14,753 nucleotides of DNA, from positions 1 through 14,753 of the forward strand of contig DYJV01000033.1 of assembly GCA_020722945.1 (NCBI GenBank). Direction: 5' to 3'. The translations under genes and the position numbers were made by a program. Shown here in pieces: positions 8,504-14,753 of this stretch. The notes beneath the pieces were generated by a model that had not been told where the DNA came from, did no database searches, and saw nothing but the letters and a program-made list of their open reading frames with translations. This DNA comes from Candidatus Methylomirabilis sp. Lineage in GTDB: Bacteria > DYJV01. Position 1 is the stretch's first letter. Every line of letters starts with the position of its first letter.

Positions 8504-9610
8504 ATGTTTGGGATAGACAGAAGACTAATTGTAAATTTTGATTGGAAAATATTTATACTTGCTATCATTATTACATCTATAGGGATACTTACTATTTATA
8601 GTGCTAATTACGGATTTGACAGCAGTGAATCTGTATTTTATATAAAAAGGCAGATAATGTGGCTACTAATTTCTATCTTTGTTATGGTTCTTTTTACAAC
8701 TTTTGATTACAAAAGTCTTGAAGATTACACTATACACATCTACATCATAAATCTGATTCTATTAATTGCAGTTTTACTAATAGGGAAGAAAACAATGGGA
8801 GCCCAGAGATGGCTTGCTATTGGTGGTTTTTCATTTCAACCTTCCGAGTTATTCAAATTTACAACTATACTCCTTGTTGCAAAATTCTTTTCAAAAGATG
8901 ATTTTCTCCATAAATACACTATTTTTGAGATTACTAAAGTTATAATTATGGTAATTATCCCGACATTTTTAATAATAAAGCAGCCTGATCTTGGAACAGG
9001 TATGTTGATACTTTTTGTTTTTGGAACACTTATTTTATTTGTAGGGATAAAATTTTCATCTTTAGTAAAACTTATATTCACAGTCATTATATGTATCCCG
9101 ATTGGATGGACTTTTTTAAAACCTTACCAGAAAAATAGGTTGCTTACATTTATCTTCCCTGAAAATGATCCACTTGGAGCGGGATATCACATTGCACAGT
9201 CAAAGATAGCTATCGGTTCAGGTAAACTTTTAGGGAAAGGTTTCCTGCAAGGGACACAGAACAAGCTTAATTTTCTTCCTGAGGAGCATACTGATTTTAT
9301 ATTCTCGGTTTTTGCTGAAGAGTGGGGATTTATAGGATGTGTAGTTTTGATTTTTCTATATTTCTTGTTTTTTACTTCAATTATAAATGTTTCACTAAAA
9401 GCAAGGGACAACTTTGGTGCTATCATTGCTATAGGTGCAATGTCTATTTTCCTATGGCAATTTTTTATCAATATAGGGATGGTGATAGGGATACTGCCTG
9501 TTGTAGGTATTCCACTTGAAATGATTAGTTATGGAGGGACATCTCTTGTTGTTTCGTATGCACTTTTGGGGATTGTGCTGAATGTCAGCATGAGAAGACA
9601 TCTATTTTGA
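8504..9610 (+). CDS. rodA: Peptidoglycan glycosyltransferase RodA (SEDS family)
   Basis: Polytopic inner-membrane enzyme that polymerises lipid II into glycan strands for cell elongation. The 368 residues give about ten membrane segments. SEDS signatures are GAQRWLAIGGFSFQPSELFK (99-118), KQPDLGTG (159-166), PEEHTDFIF (259-267) with D264 at the position of the essential aspartate of RodA, and ISYGGTS (341-347). The ATG lies three bases after the mrdA stop with a purine-rich AAGAGTAGAAG across the junction. The stop codon overlaps a TTG start of the following PHP-domain gene. Neighbouring PBP2 and MreBCD favour RodA over the division paralogue FtsW. Confidence 0.96.
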   Translation: MFGIDRRLIVNFDWKIFILAIIITSIGILTIYSANYGFDSSESVFYIKRQIMWLLISIFVMVLFTTFDYKSLEDYTIHIYIINLILLIAVLLIGKKTMGAQRWLAIGGFSFQPSELFKFTTILLVAKFFSKDDFLHKYTIFEITKVIIMVIIPTFLIIKQPDLGTGMLILFVFGTLILFVGIKFSSLVKLIFTVIICIPIGWTFLKPYQKNRLLTFIFPENDPLGAGYHIAQSKIAIGSGKLLGKGFLQGTQNKLNFLPEEHTDFIFSVFAEEWGFIGCVVLIFLYFLFFTSIINVSLKARDNFGAIIAIGAMSIFLWQFFINIGMVIGILPVVGIPLEMISYGGTSLVVSYALLGIVLNVSMRRHLF

Positions 9611-10797
9611 GCGAGACCGTATTAGATATTCATCTACATTCAAAATATTCAAGAGCTACTTCAAAGAGTATGAATTTAGCAACGATTGCTGAATATGCAG
9701 ATAAAAAAGGTGTAGATATAGTTGGAACGGGTGATTTTCAGCATCCTCAATACTTTGAAGAGATAAGGAGTAACCTTGAAGAGGATGAAAGAGGGTTATT
9801 CAAATTTAAACATAAAAATTTTAAAAGTAGATTTATCTTAAGCACTGAAATAAGCTCTATATACAAAAAAAATGGTAAAGTCAGGAAAATCCACAATATC
9901 ATAACCTTCTCCAACCTTAAATCTGCTGAAAATTTTTCAACGAAACTCAACTTACTTGGTAATATAAAATCTGACGGAAGACCGATACTTGGAATTGACC
10001 CCAAAATGATTTTGACAATTGCAGTAGAGATAGACCCCTTTTCTATCTTTATCCCTGCACATATATGGACTCCATGGTTTTCTATACTTGGGAAAAATAG
10101 TGGATTTGATACAATTTATGAATGTTTTGAGGAGATGACAGATTATATTTTTGCCTTGGAGACTGGTCTTTCATCTGACCCTGAAATGAATAGTTTATGC
10201 TCATTTTTAGATGATTTTACCCTTGTATCAAATTCTGATGCTCATTCACCTGATAAAATAGGTAGAGAGGTCACAATTGTAGATTCTCCACTCGATTATT
10301 TTTCCATCAGGGAGGCTTTGAAAGATAAAAGGAGAGTCAAAACCGTAGAGTTTTATCCTCAGGAGGGGAAGTATTATAATGATGGACATAGAGCTTGCGA
10401 TGTTTCACTATCACCTGAGGAAGCTGAAAATTGTAATAATATATGCCCAATATGTGGGAAGAAGCTGACTTTTGGAGTTTTGCATAGGGTCTATGATTTA
10501 GCCACAAGAAAATATCCCTCTGATAAATGCCAGAGATTTTACAAACTTGTTCCTCTTCAAGAGATACTATCTCAAATATTATCTGTAAATGTTAAAAGTT
10601 TGAAAGTCAGTGAGTTTTATAACAGACTTATCGATGAATTTGGAAGTGAAATAAATATATTAAAAGATTTGGCTCTAAAAGATTTAGAAAGTTTTGGAGG
10701 GGAGAAAGTAGCATTTGCAGTAAAGAGTGTAAGGGAGGGTAGGGTGTCTATAAATGCAGGGTTTGATGGTAAATTTGGAGTTGTATCAGTTATGTAG
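9607..10797 (+). CDS. PHP-domain endonuclease Q-like DNA repair nuclease
   Basis: By family, EndoQ proteins nick DNA 5' of deaminated bases (uracil, hypoxanthine, xanthine) and abasic sites; this gene is usually annotated only as a PHP-domain or conserved hypothetical protein. The 396 residues start with the PHP metal-binding set: HLHSKYSRA (H9, H11), GDFQHP (D43, H46), E81, H96, H152 and SDAH (D211, H213). A zinc-ribbon-like segment follows (C264, C276, C280, C283, with CPICGKKLTFGVLHRV from 280). It ends with an alpha-helical region closing in GFDGKFGVVSV, which matches the C-terminal style of the family. The start is TTG overlapping the rodA stop as TTGA; the conserved DIHLHSKYS begins at residue 7, so no later start is possible. 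It is the last gene of the mre operon. Nuclease activity is inferred from family, not demonstrated. Confidence 0.78.
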   Translation: MSETVLDIHLHSKYSRATSKSMNLATIAEYADKKGVDIVGTGDFQHPQYFEEIRSNLEEDERGLFKFKHKNFKSRFILSTEISSIYKKNGKVRKIHNIITFSNLKSAENFSTKLNLLGNIKSDGRPILGIDPKMILTIAVEIDPFSIFIPAHIWTPWFSILGKNSGFDTIYECFEEMTDYIFALETGLSSDPEMNSLCSFLDDFTLVSNSDAHSPDKIGREVTIVDSPLDYFSIREALKDKRRVKTVEFYPQEGKYYNDGHRACDVSLSPEEAENCNNICPICGKKLTFGVLHRVYDLATRKYPSDKCQRFYKLVPLQEILSQILSVNVKSLKVSEFYNRLIDEFGSEINILKDLALKDLESFGGEKVAFAVKSVREGRVSINAGFDGKFGVVSVM

Positions 10798-10931
10798 AGT
10801 ATATAAAATCTACTTGCTGAATGTAAATAATAGAAGTTCAAAATTAGATATTTACCATTGAGGTTAAAAAACAAATAAATCAAGTATATTCTCAATTATT
10901 ATTTTAAATTTAAAAAGTGTATTTGTATAGA
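10798..10931. other. Convergent intergenic gap between the mre operon and obgE
   Basis: 134 bases separate two converging transcription units. I find only weak A+T stems: GTAGA/TCTAC (10794-10798 with 10809-10813), GTAAATA/TATTTAC in 10824-10857, and the palindrome TTTTAAATTTAAAA (10902-10915). None has a GC-rich stem plus T-run, so no intrinsic terminator can be called for either side. Confidence 0.5.
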
Positions 10932-11939
10932 TTACTTTTTATCTACTCTAAGGCACTCTGTAATTCGATTTAATAGATCTTTTACTCCACCTCTTGTAAC
11001 GGACGATATGGAGTAAATCTCTTTCCCTGTTTTTATTTTGAGGAATTCTACTAATTTCTTTATATCTGCTTCAGATGCGATGTCATTTTTTGTAAGACAG
11101 ATAAGTTCATTTTTTTTGATAATATCTTCATTGAATTTTCTGAGCTCCTCTCTGATATTTTTGTAAGAGTTGAAAATACTCTCTTCATCAAGAGGAGAGA
11201 TATCTATAAGGTGGACAAGTAGCTTTGTCCTTTCAATATGTTTTAGAAATTGATGCCCTAATCCTTTACCTTCAGCAGCTCCGTCTATCAATCCGGGTAT
11301 GTCTGCTACAGTAAAGCTGTTATTATAATCAATTGTTACTATTCCTAAATTGGGAACTAATGTTGTAAAAGGGTAATCTGCTATTTTAGGTTTTGCATTT
11401 GAAATTATTGAGATTAAGGTTGATTTCCCAGCATTTGGATAACCAATTAATCCCACATCAGCAAGGAGTTTTAGCTCAATTTTATACTCTCTCTCTTCAC
11501 CCTCTTCCCCTTTTTGAGCATAAAAAGGTGCTCTGTTTGTTGAGGAGAGGAAATGTATATTGCCTCTGCCACCTCTTCCACCTTTGGCTGCCTCAAAATG
11601 CTCGCCATTGTATGTAAAATCATAAATAATTTCACCTGTGTAGAGATCTTTTAGGATTGTTCCAATAGGGATAGTGATTATGGTATCTGCACCCTTTTTA
11701 CCATATCTGTCCTTACCTTTACCATTTTCACCATCTTGAGCTTTTATAACTTTCTGATATCTAAGGTCAGATAGGGTAGAGATATTGTTTGATGCAGTAA
11801 ATATTACGCTGCCACCTTTGCCACCGTCCCCACCGTCAGGTCCACCTCTGGGAACAAATTTCTCCCGTCTGAAACTTATGCAGCCATCGCCACCTTTCCC
11901 AGCAGTAACTTTTATTTCAACTTCATCAACAAATTTCAT
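10932..11939 (-). CDS. obgE: Obg family GTPase (ribosome assembly / stress)
   Basis: Cytoplasmic GTPase that binds the 50S subunit during late assembly and is linked to growth and stress control. The 335 residues comprise the glycine-rich Obg domain (1-157, with repeats such as RGGPDGGDGGKGG at 31-43 and KGGRGGRGN at 119-127) and a GTPase domain: G1 GYPNAGKST (166-174), G2 DYPFTT (188-193), G3 DIPGLIDGA (213-221), G4 TKND (283-286) and G5-like ISSVTRGG (311-318). It ends soon after G5, so the variable C-terminal extension found in some Obg proteins is absent. The G4 motif has Thr where most have Asn. It follows rplU and rpmA, the classic order, but a terminator-like hairpin lies just upstream of the start. 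The ribosome binding site is weak (GAAAGAG about 12 bases upstream). Confidence 0.97.
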   Translation of the reverse strand: MKFVDEVEIKVTAGKGGDGCISFRREKFVPRGGPDGGDGGKGGSVIFTASNNISTLSDLRYQKVIKAQDGENGKGKDRYGKKGADTIITIPIGTILKDLYTGEIIYDFTYNGEHFEAAKGGRGGRGNIHFLSSTNRAPFYAQKGEEGEEREYKIELKLLADVGLIGYPNAGKSTLISIISNAKPKIADYPFTTLVPNLGIVTIDYNNSFTVADIPGLIDGAAEGKGLGHQFLKHIERTKLLVHLIDISPLDEESIFNSYKNIREELRKFNEDIIKKNELICLTKNDIASEADIKKLVEFLKIKTGKEIYSISSVTRGGVKDLLNRITECLRVDKK

Positions 11940-11957
11940 TTTACAGTGAACTCTTTC

Positions 11958-11998
11958 TTAAAAATAAAAAAGCCCCTCAATATGTAAGTAAGGGGCTT
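11958..11998 (-). terminator. Intrinsic terminator/attenuator between rpmA and obgE
   Basis: Read on the minus strand, AAGCCCCT (11998..11991), a 13-base loop and AGGGGCTT (11977..11970) form a perfect eight-pair stem, followed directly by TTTTTTATTTTT (11969..11958). It begins 24 bases after the rpmA stop and its T-tract ends 18 bases before the obgE ATG. The structure and orientation fit termination of rplU-rpmA transcripts, with obgE reached by read-through. On the plus strand the stem is followed by A residues, so it does not work in that direction. Confidence 0.88.
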
Positions 11999-12022
11999 AA
12001 AAAAATTTTGTATTAGAAAATT

Positions 12023-12277
12023 TTATGCAGGATATACGCTTACTTTTTTTCTATTTTTATCTTTTATTTGAAATTTAACTATTCCGTCTATTAATGAGAA
12101 TATTGTATGATCTTTGCCGAGTCCAACATTTTCACCGGGATGGATCTTGGTCCCTCTCTGTCTAATGATTATGTTACCAGCTTTGACAATTTGCCCTGCA
12201 AATTTTTTGACACCAAGTCTTTTACTTTCACTGTCTCTACCGTTCCTACTGCTTCCACCAGCTTTCTTATGAGCCAT
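12023..12277 (-). CDS. rpmA: 50S ribosomal protein L27
   Basis: Large-subunit protein whose N-terminal tail reaches the peptidyl-transferase centre. The 84-residue protein begins [16 protein letters not shown], the conserved tail, and contains [20 protein letters not shown] (39-58). There is no N-terminal pre-sequence of the kind cleaved in Firmicutes, so Met1-Ala2 is the mature-like start. A full AGGAGG lies five bases before the ATG. It follows rplU after 12 bases and is followed by a terminator before obgE. Confidence 0.98.
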   Translation of the reverse strand: MAHKKAGGSSRNGRDSESKRLGVKKFAGQIVKAGNIIIRQRGTKIHPGENVGLGKDHTIFSLIDGIVKFQIKDKNRKKVSVYPA

Positions 12278-12289
12278 CTCACCCTCCTA

Positions 12290-12601
12290 TTATGCAACTA
12301 TATCTTTAATTTTTAACTTTGTATAAATTTGTCTGTGACCCTTTTTTCTTTGGTAACCTTTCCTATTTTTGAATTTGAAGACTATTACCTTTTTATCTTT
12401 CTCACTATCTATAACTTCTGCTAATACTTTGGCATTTTGAATGTAGGGTGCCCCAGTAAGTATATCTCCATCTTTATTTATAAATAAGATTTTATTGAGT
12501 TCAAATTCAGAACCAGATTGAGCGTCAATTTTCTCTACCTTTAAAATATCACCCTGAGATACTTTGTATTGTTTCCCGCCTGTTTCAACTATAGCATACA
12601 T
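12290..12601 (-). CDS. rplU: 50S ribosomal protein L21
   Basis: Large-subunit protein binding 23S rRNA. The 103 residues match the family, beginning MYAIVETGGKQYKV and carrying the L21 signature FKFKNRKGYQRKKGHRQ (75-91). The ATG has AGGAGG with a five-base spacer. It is the first gene of the rplU-rpmA-(obgE) unit and has a well-formed sigma-70 type promoter 33-62 bases upstream. There is no room for a long structured leader between that promoter and the start codon. Confidence 0.98.
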   Translation of the reverse strand: MYAIVETGGKQYKVSQGDILKVEKIDAQSGSEFELNKILFINKDGDILTGAPYIQNAKVLAEVIDSEKDKKVIVFKFKNRKGYQRKKGHRQIYTKLKIKDIVA

Positions 12602-12633
12602 AAAAACCTCCTATACCTAATTTTAAGGAGAGT

Positions 12634-12663
12634 ATTGTTACCCAAAATTTTTAACAATGTCAA
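12634..12663 (-). promoter_or_regulatory. rplU-rpmA promoter with overlapping dyad
   Basis: On the minus strand, a perfect -35 TTGACA (12663..12658) is followed by a -10 candidate: TAACAA after 17 bases or AACAAT after 18 bases. The start point would fall near 12627, about 26 bases before the rplU ATG. A perfect inverted repeat, ATTGTTA (12658..12652) and TAACAAT (12640..12634), fills the interval from the end of the -35 through the -10, a position suited to an operator. Confidence 0.65.
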
Positions 12664-12686
12664 GATATTTTTATCATCAATATTTT

Positions 12687-12706
12687 ATTTATAAAGTTTT
12701 ATAAAT
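12687..12706. repeat. 20-base palindrome in the rplU-cyclase spacer
   Basis: ATTTATAAA, a GT centre, then TTTATAAAT: perfect nine-base arms made only of A and T. It sits 24 bases upstream of the rplU -35 and 130 bases before the cyclase gene. It may be a protein-binding site or a chance result of composition. Confidence 0.4.
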
Positions 12707-12836
12707 GATAGTGTATAGAAAAGTTCTCTTTTATAATAATTAGGAGAGAATAGTAGAATAAAGTTTTTTAGAATTTTAAGTGAAAAAATTCTTGAATTAT
12801 TGAATCCTTTATAATAATAAAAAAACGGAGAGTCTT

Positions 12837-14735
12837 ATGAAAACAGAAATATTAAAATATGCCTTAAATTATTTCAGAAACAAAAGTTTACTTTACAAGA
12901 TATTTCTTACCTATGCGGTTTCCCTTCTGCTGATAGGTATTTTTGGCTACTCATACTATATATTCAATAATATTCGGACAATTGAAAGGGAAATAGATAT
13001 TTATCAAAAAAATCTTATCAATGACAAGAAAACTTATGTTCAAAATATTGTCAATACTGCACTTAAAGGGATAGAACAATTTTATGAGAATTATAAAGAT
13101 GGCAGTATAGATGAAGAGACAGCAAAAAGTGTAAGTGCAAAATTTATAAATTCTATAAGATATTTCAATAAGTTTAACTCTAATAACTCTGTTGGGTATA
13201 TTTGGATTAATACAATTGATGGAGTTATGGTTGTAGACCCTCCTAAACCTGAATTAAATAATGTAAATGTTATTGATTTTAAAGATAAAAATGGTGTTTA
13301 TCTTTTCAAAGAGATGATAAATATCGTAACAATTGCTGGAGAGGGATATGTCTCTTACTGTTGGCCTAAACTTGAAAGTAACTCTAAAGATTGTTTTGAA
13401 AAAATATCTTATGTTAAATATTTTCCCCAGTGGAAATGGATAGTTGGAAGTGGATTTTATCTTGATGAAGTTGATCAAGAAATTGTTAAATACCATTCAA
13501 GGGTGAGAGATGATATACTAACTACCATGTTTAAAAGTTTGATGTTTGGTATTGTTGCAACTACATTAGCAGGGATGATATTCTTTTTCATAGTATATTA
13601 CATTACATCACATCTAAAGAGGATAAGTCAATTATCTATCAAATTATTAGAAGGGGAGATAAATCCTAAACTCAAACTCCCATATTCATCAAATGATGAA
13701 ATTGGGCAGTTAATTTCAAACTTCAATATATTTATTGATCAAAGCTATAAACTTTTGACTTTCAAAAAGACTATAGAGAATGATATAGACATTGATTCTG
13801 TATATGCGAGGATAATATCCCTTATTACTGATGAGTTCCAAATAGATAAATTTAATTTTTATGAGGTCAACAATAGTAAAAATTCAATTAAGCTGATAGA
13901 TTCAAGAGGGGATTTTTACTGTAACCAAGATATCTTTGTTGATGCTAATTTGTGTCGTGCAGCAAGAGTAGCAAATATTATTGACTCATCAGATGTAAAA
14001 AATATATGCACTTCATTCTCTTGTAATCAAGAAAATAGCTGTTCAATTTATATATGTATCCCAATAATAATAGGTTCAAATGTGAGGAATGTCTTACAGA
14101 TTATATATGATAAAAGTTCCTACGACACCCAAAATATACAAAGACTTTCAAAATTTTTATCAGAGTCTGCACCTGTTATAGAATCAAAGAGATTATTAGC
14201 ACAATTAAAAGAGTCAACTTTGAGGGATCCACTCACAAACCTTTACAATAGAAGATTTCTTGATGAATCAGCCGATATACTTTCATCAACAATCTTAAGG
14301 CGTGGGAGTTATGCGGGTGTTCTCATGTGTGATATCGATTTTTTTAAAAAAGTAAATGATATTTATGGTCATAATATTGGAGACAAAGTTTTAATGGATG
14401 TAGCCCATATATTAAAAAAATCTGTAAGAAGTTCTGATATGGTTGTTAGATTTGGTGGTGAGGAGTTTCTAATACTAATGCAGGATATAGAGCCGGATAA
14501 AGTTATGGTAATAGCTGAAAAGATAAGGGTAAATGTTGAAAGTTTTGAGATTAATCTTACAGGGCACACTTTGAAAAAAACAATCAGTGTTGGGGTGTCA
14601 ATCTTCCCTTCAGACTCCAAAAGTTTTTGGCAGTGTATCAAATTTAGTGATGTTGCACTCTACAAAGCTAAGGAAACTGGAAGGAATAGAGTTGTAAGAT
14701 TTGAAGAATCTATGTGGCAGGAGGAGGAGTTTTAA
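12837..14735 (+). CDS. Membrane diguanylate cyclase: Cache-HAMP-GAF-GGDEF
   Basis: Makes cyclic di-GMP from two GTP in response to a periplasmic and possibly an internal signal. In the 632 residues, membrane helices at about 20-43 and 232-257 flank a periplasmic single-Cache domain (about 45-215) with the family-like GYIWINTIDGVMVVDPP (120-136) and the WKWIVGSGFYLDEV block (199-212). A HAMP-like linker (about 255-308) leads to a GAF-like segment (about 315-450) with cysteines at 362, 373, 391, 396, 402 and 407. The catalytic domain has DPLTNLYNRRF (464-474), CDIDFFKKVND (498-508) and GGEEF (540-544). RSSD (531-534), five residues before GGEEF, is a canonical inhibitory I-site, so product feedback is likely. 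The ATG follows GGAG with a six-base spacer. It stands alone, divergent from rplU; its signal cannot be read from sequence. No EAL domain is present. Confidence 0.93.
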   Translation: MKTEILKYALNYFRNKSLLYKIFLTYAVSLLLIGIFGYSYYIFNNIRTIEREIDIYQKNLINDKKTYVQNIVNTALKGIEQFYENYKDGSIDEETAKSVSAKFINSIRYFNKFNSNNSVGYIWINTIDGVMVVDPPKPELNNVNVIDFKDKNGVYLFKEMINIVTIAGEGYVSYCWPKLESNSKDCFEKISYVKYFPQWKWIVGSGFYLDEVDQEIVKYHSRVRDDILTTMFKSLMFGIVATTLAGMIFFFIVYYITSHLKRISQLSIKLLEGEINPKLKLPYSSNDEIGQLISNFNIFIDQSYKLLTFKKTIENDIDIDSVYARIISLITDEFQIDKFNFYEVNNSKNSIKLIDSRGDFYCNQDIFVDANLCRAARVANIIDSSDVKNICTSFSCNQENSCSIYICIPIIIGSNVRNVLQIIYDKSSYDTQNIQRLSKFLSESAPVIESKRLLAQLKESTLRDPLTNLYNRRFLDESADILSSTILRRGSYAGVLMCDIDFFKKVNDIYGHNIGDKVLMDVAHILKKSVRSSDMVVRFGGEEFLILMQDIEPDKVMVIAEKIRVNVESFEINLTGHTLKKTISVGVSIFPSDSKSFWQCIKFSDVALYKAKETGRNRVVRFEESMWQEEEF

Positions 14736-14753
14736 ATATCTTATTTTCCACCA

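Larger units (their letters stand above)
12602..12836. promoter_or_regulatory. Divergent control region between rplU and the diguanylate cyclase gene
   Basis: This 235-base non-coding region carries the rplU promoter and a 20-base palindrome, both listed separately. Toward the diguanylate cyclase gene there is a TATAAT at 12810-12815, eleven bases before the ribosome binding site, but no convincing -35 at the right distance. The nearest TTGAAT (12792-12797) is only 12 bases away. A second TATAAT lies at 12732-12737, also without a clear -35. Confidence 0.5.

Noticed and set aside
9187-9471. 94-residue minus-strand frame opposite rodA
   Set aside because: Antisense shadow of RodA membrane segments; no ribosome binding site or recognisable domain.
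10902-10915. TTTTAAATTTAAAA palindrome as a bidirectional terminator between the convergent units
   Set aside because: A+T-only stem without loop; too weak to call a terminator.
12602-12633. Structured ribosomal-protein leader (autoregulatory RNA) before rplU
   Set aside because: The predicted transcript leader is only about 26 bases and shows no stable fold beyond the Shine-Dalgarno site.
12759-12785. TAAAGTTT resembling a sigma-28 (flagellar) -35 element before the cyclase gene
   Set aside because: The expected GCCGATAA-like -10 at the right distance is absent (the sequence there is AAGTGAAA).

Overview
The window is strongly A+T-rich bacterial chromosome with densely packed housekeeping genes. 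It encodes enzymes for Kdo- and heptose-containing lipopolysaccharide (WaaA, LpxK, GmhA) and a complete rod-shape cell-wall elongation machinery (MreB, MreC, MreD, PBP2, RodA). The host is therefore a Gram-negative, rod-like or curved cell with an LPS outer membrane. The base composition, protein style and gene order suggest a deep-branching group such as Deferribacteres (Calditerrivibrio/Deferribacter-like). That placement is an impression from the sequence, not a search result.

Layout. (1) Positions 1-284 hold no intact gene: a short tandem CAAAG-type repeat at the left edge and a hydrophobic reading frame that looks interrupted. (2) Positions 285-4079, minus strand, form one compact operon read right to left: waaA, lpxK, pfkA, gmhA. 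The first two junctions overlap and the last gap is 26 bases. Three genes build the lipid A / inner core of LPS; the fourth is an ATP-type phosphofructokinase. (3) Positions 4080-4349 are a divergent control region. (4) Positions 4350-10797, plus strand, form one six-gene operon: mreB, mreC, mreD, mrdA (PBP2), rodA, and a PHP-domain protein of the endonuclease Q family. Four of the five junctions are overlapping stop/start codons; mrdA and rodA are 3 bases apart. (5) Positions 10798-10931 are a short convergent gap without a clear terminator. (6) Positions 10932-12601, minus strand, hold rplU, rpmA and obgE, with a GC-rich hairpin plus T-tract between rpmA and obgE. (7) Positions 12602-12836 are a second divergent control region with a good rplU promoter and two dyads. 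(8) Positions 12837-14735, plus strand, encode a membrane-bound Cache-HAMP-GAF-GGDEF diguanylate cyclase.

Most of the window is standard envelope and ribosome biology. The points that deserve a second look are the EndoQ-like DNA-repair nuclease translationally coupled to rodA, the terminator/attenuator placed immediately before obgE, the operator-like dyad inside the rplU promoter, the phosphofructokinase embedded in the LPS operon, and the cysteine-rich GAF-like segment of the diguanylate cyclase. I do not see a CRISPR array, transposase, phage gene, toxin-antitoxin pair, rRNA or tRNA, and I found no convincing previously undescribed multi-gene system.
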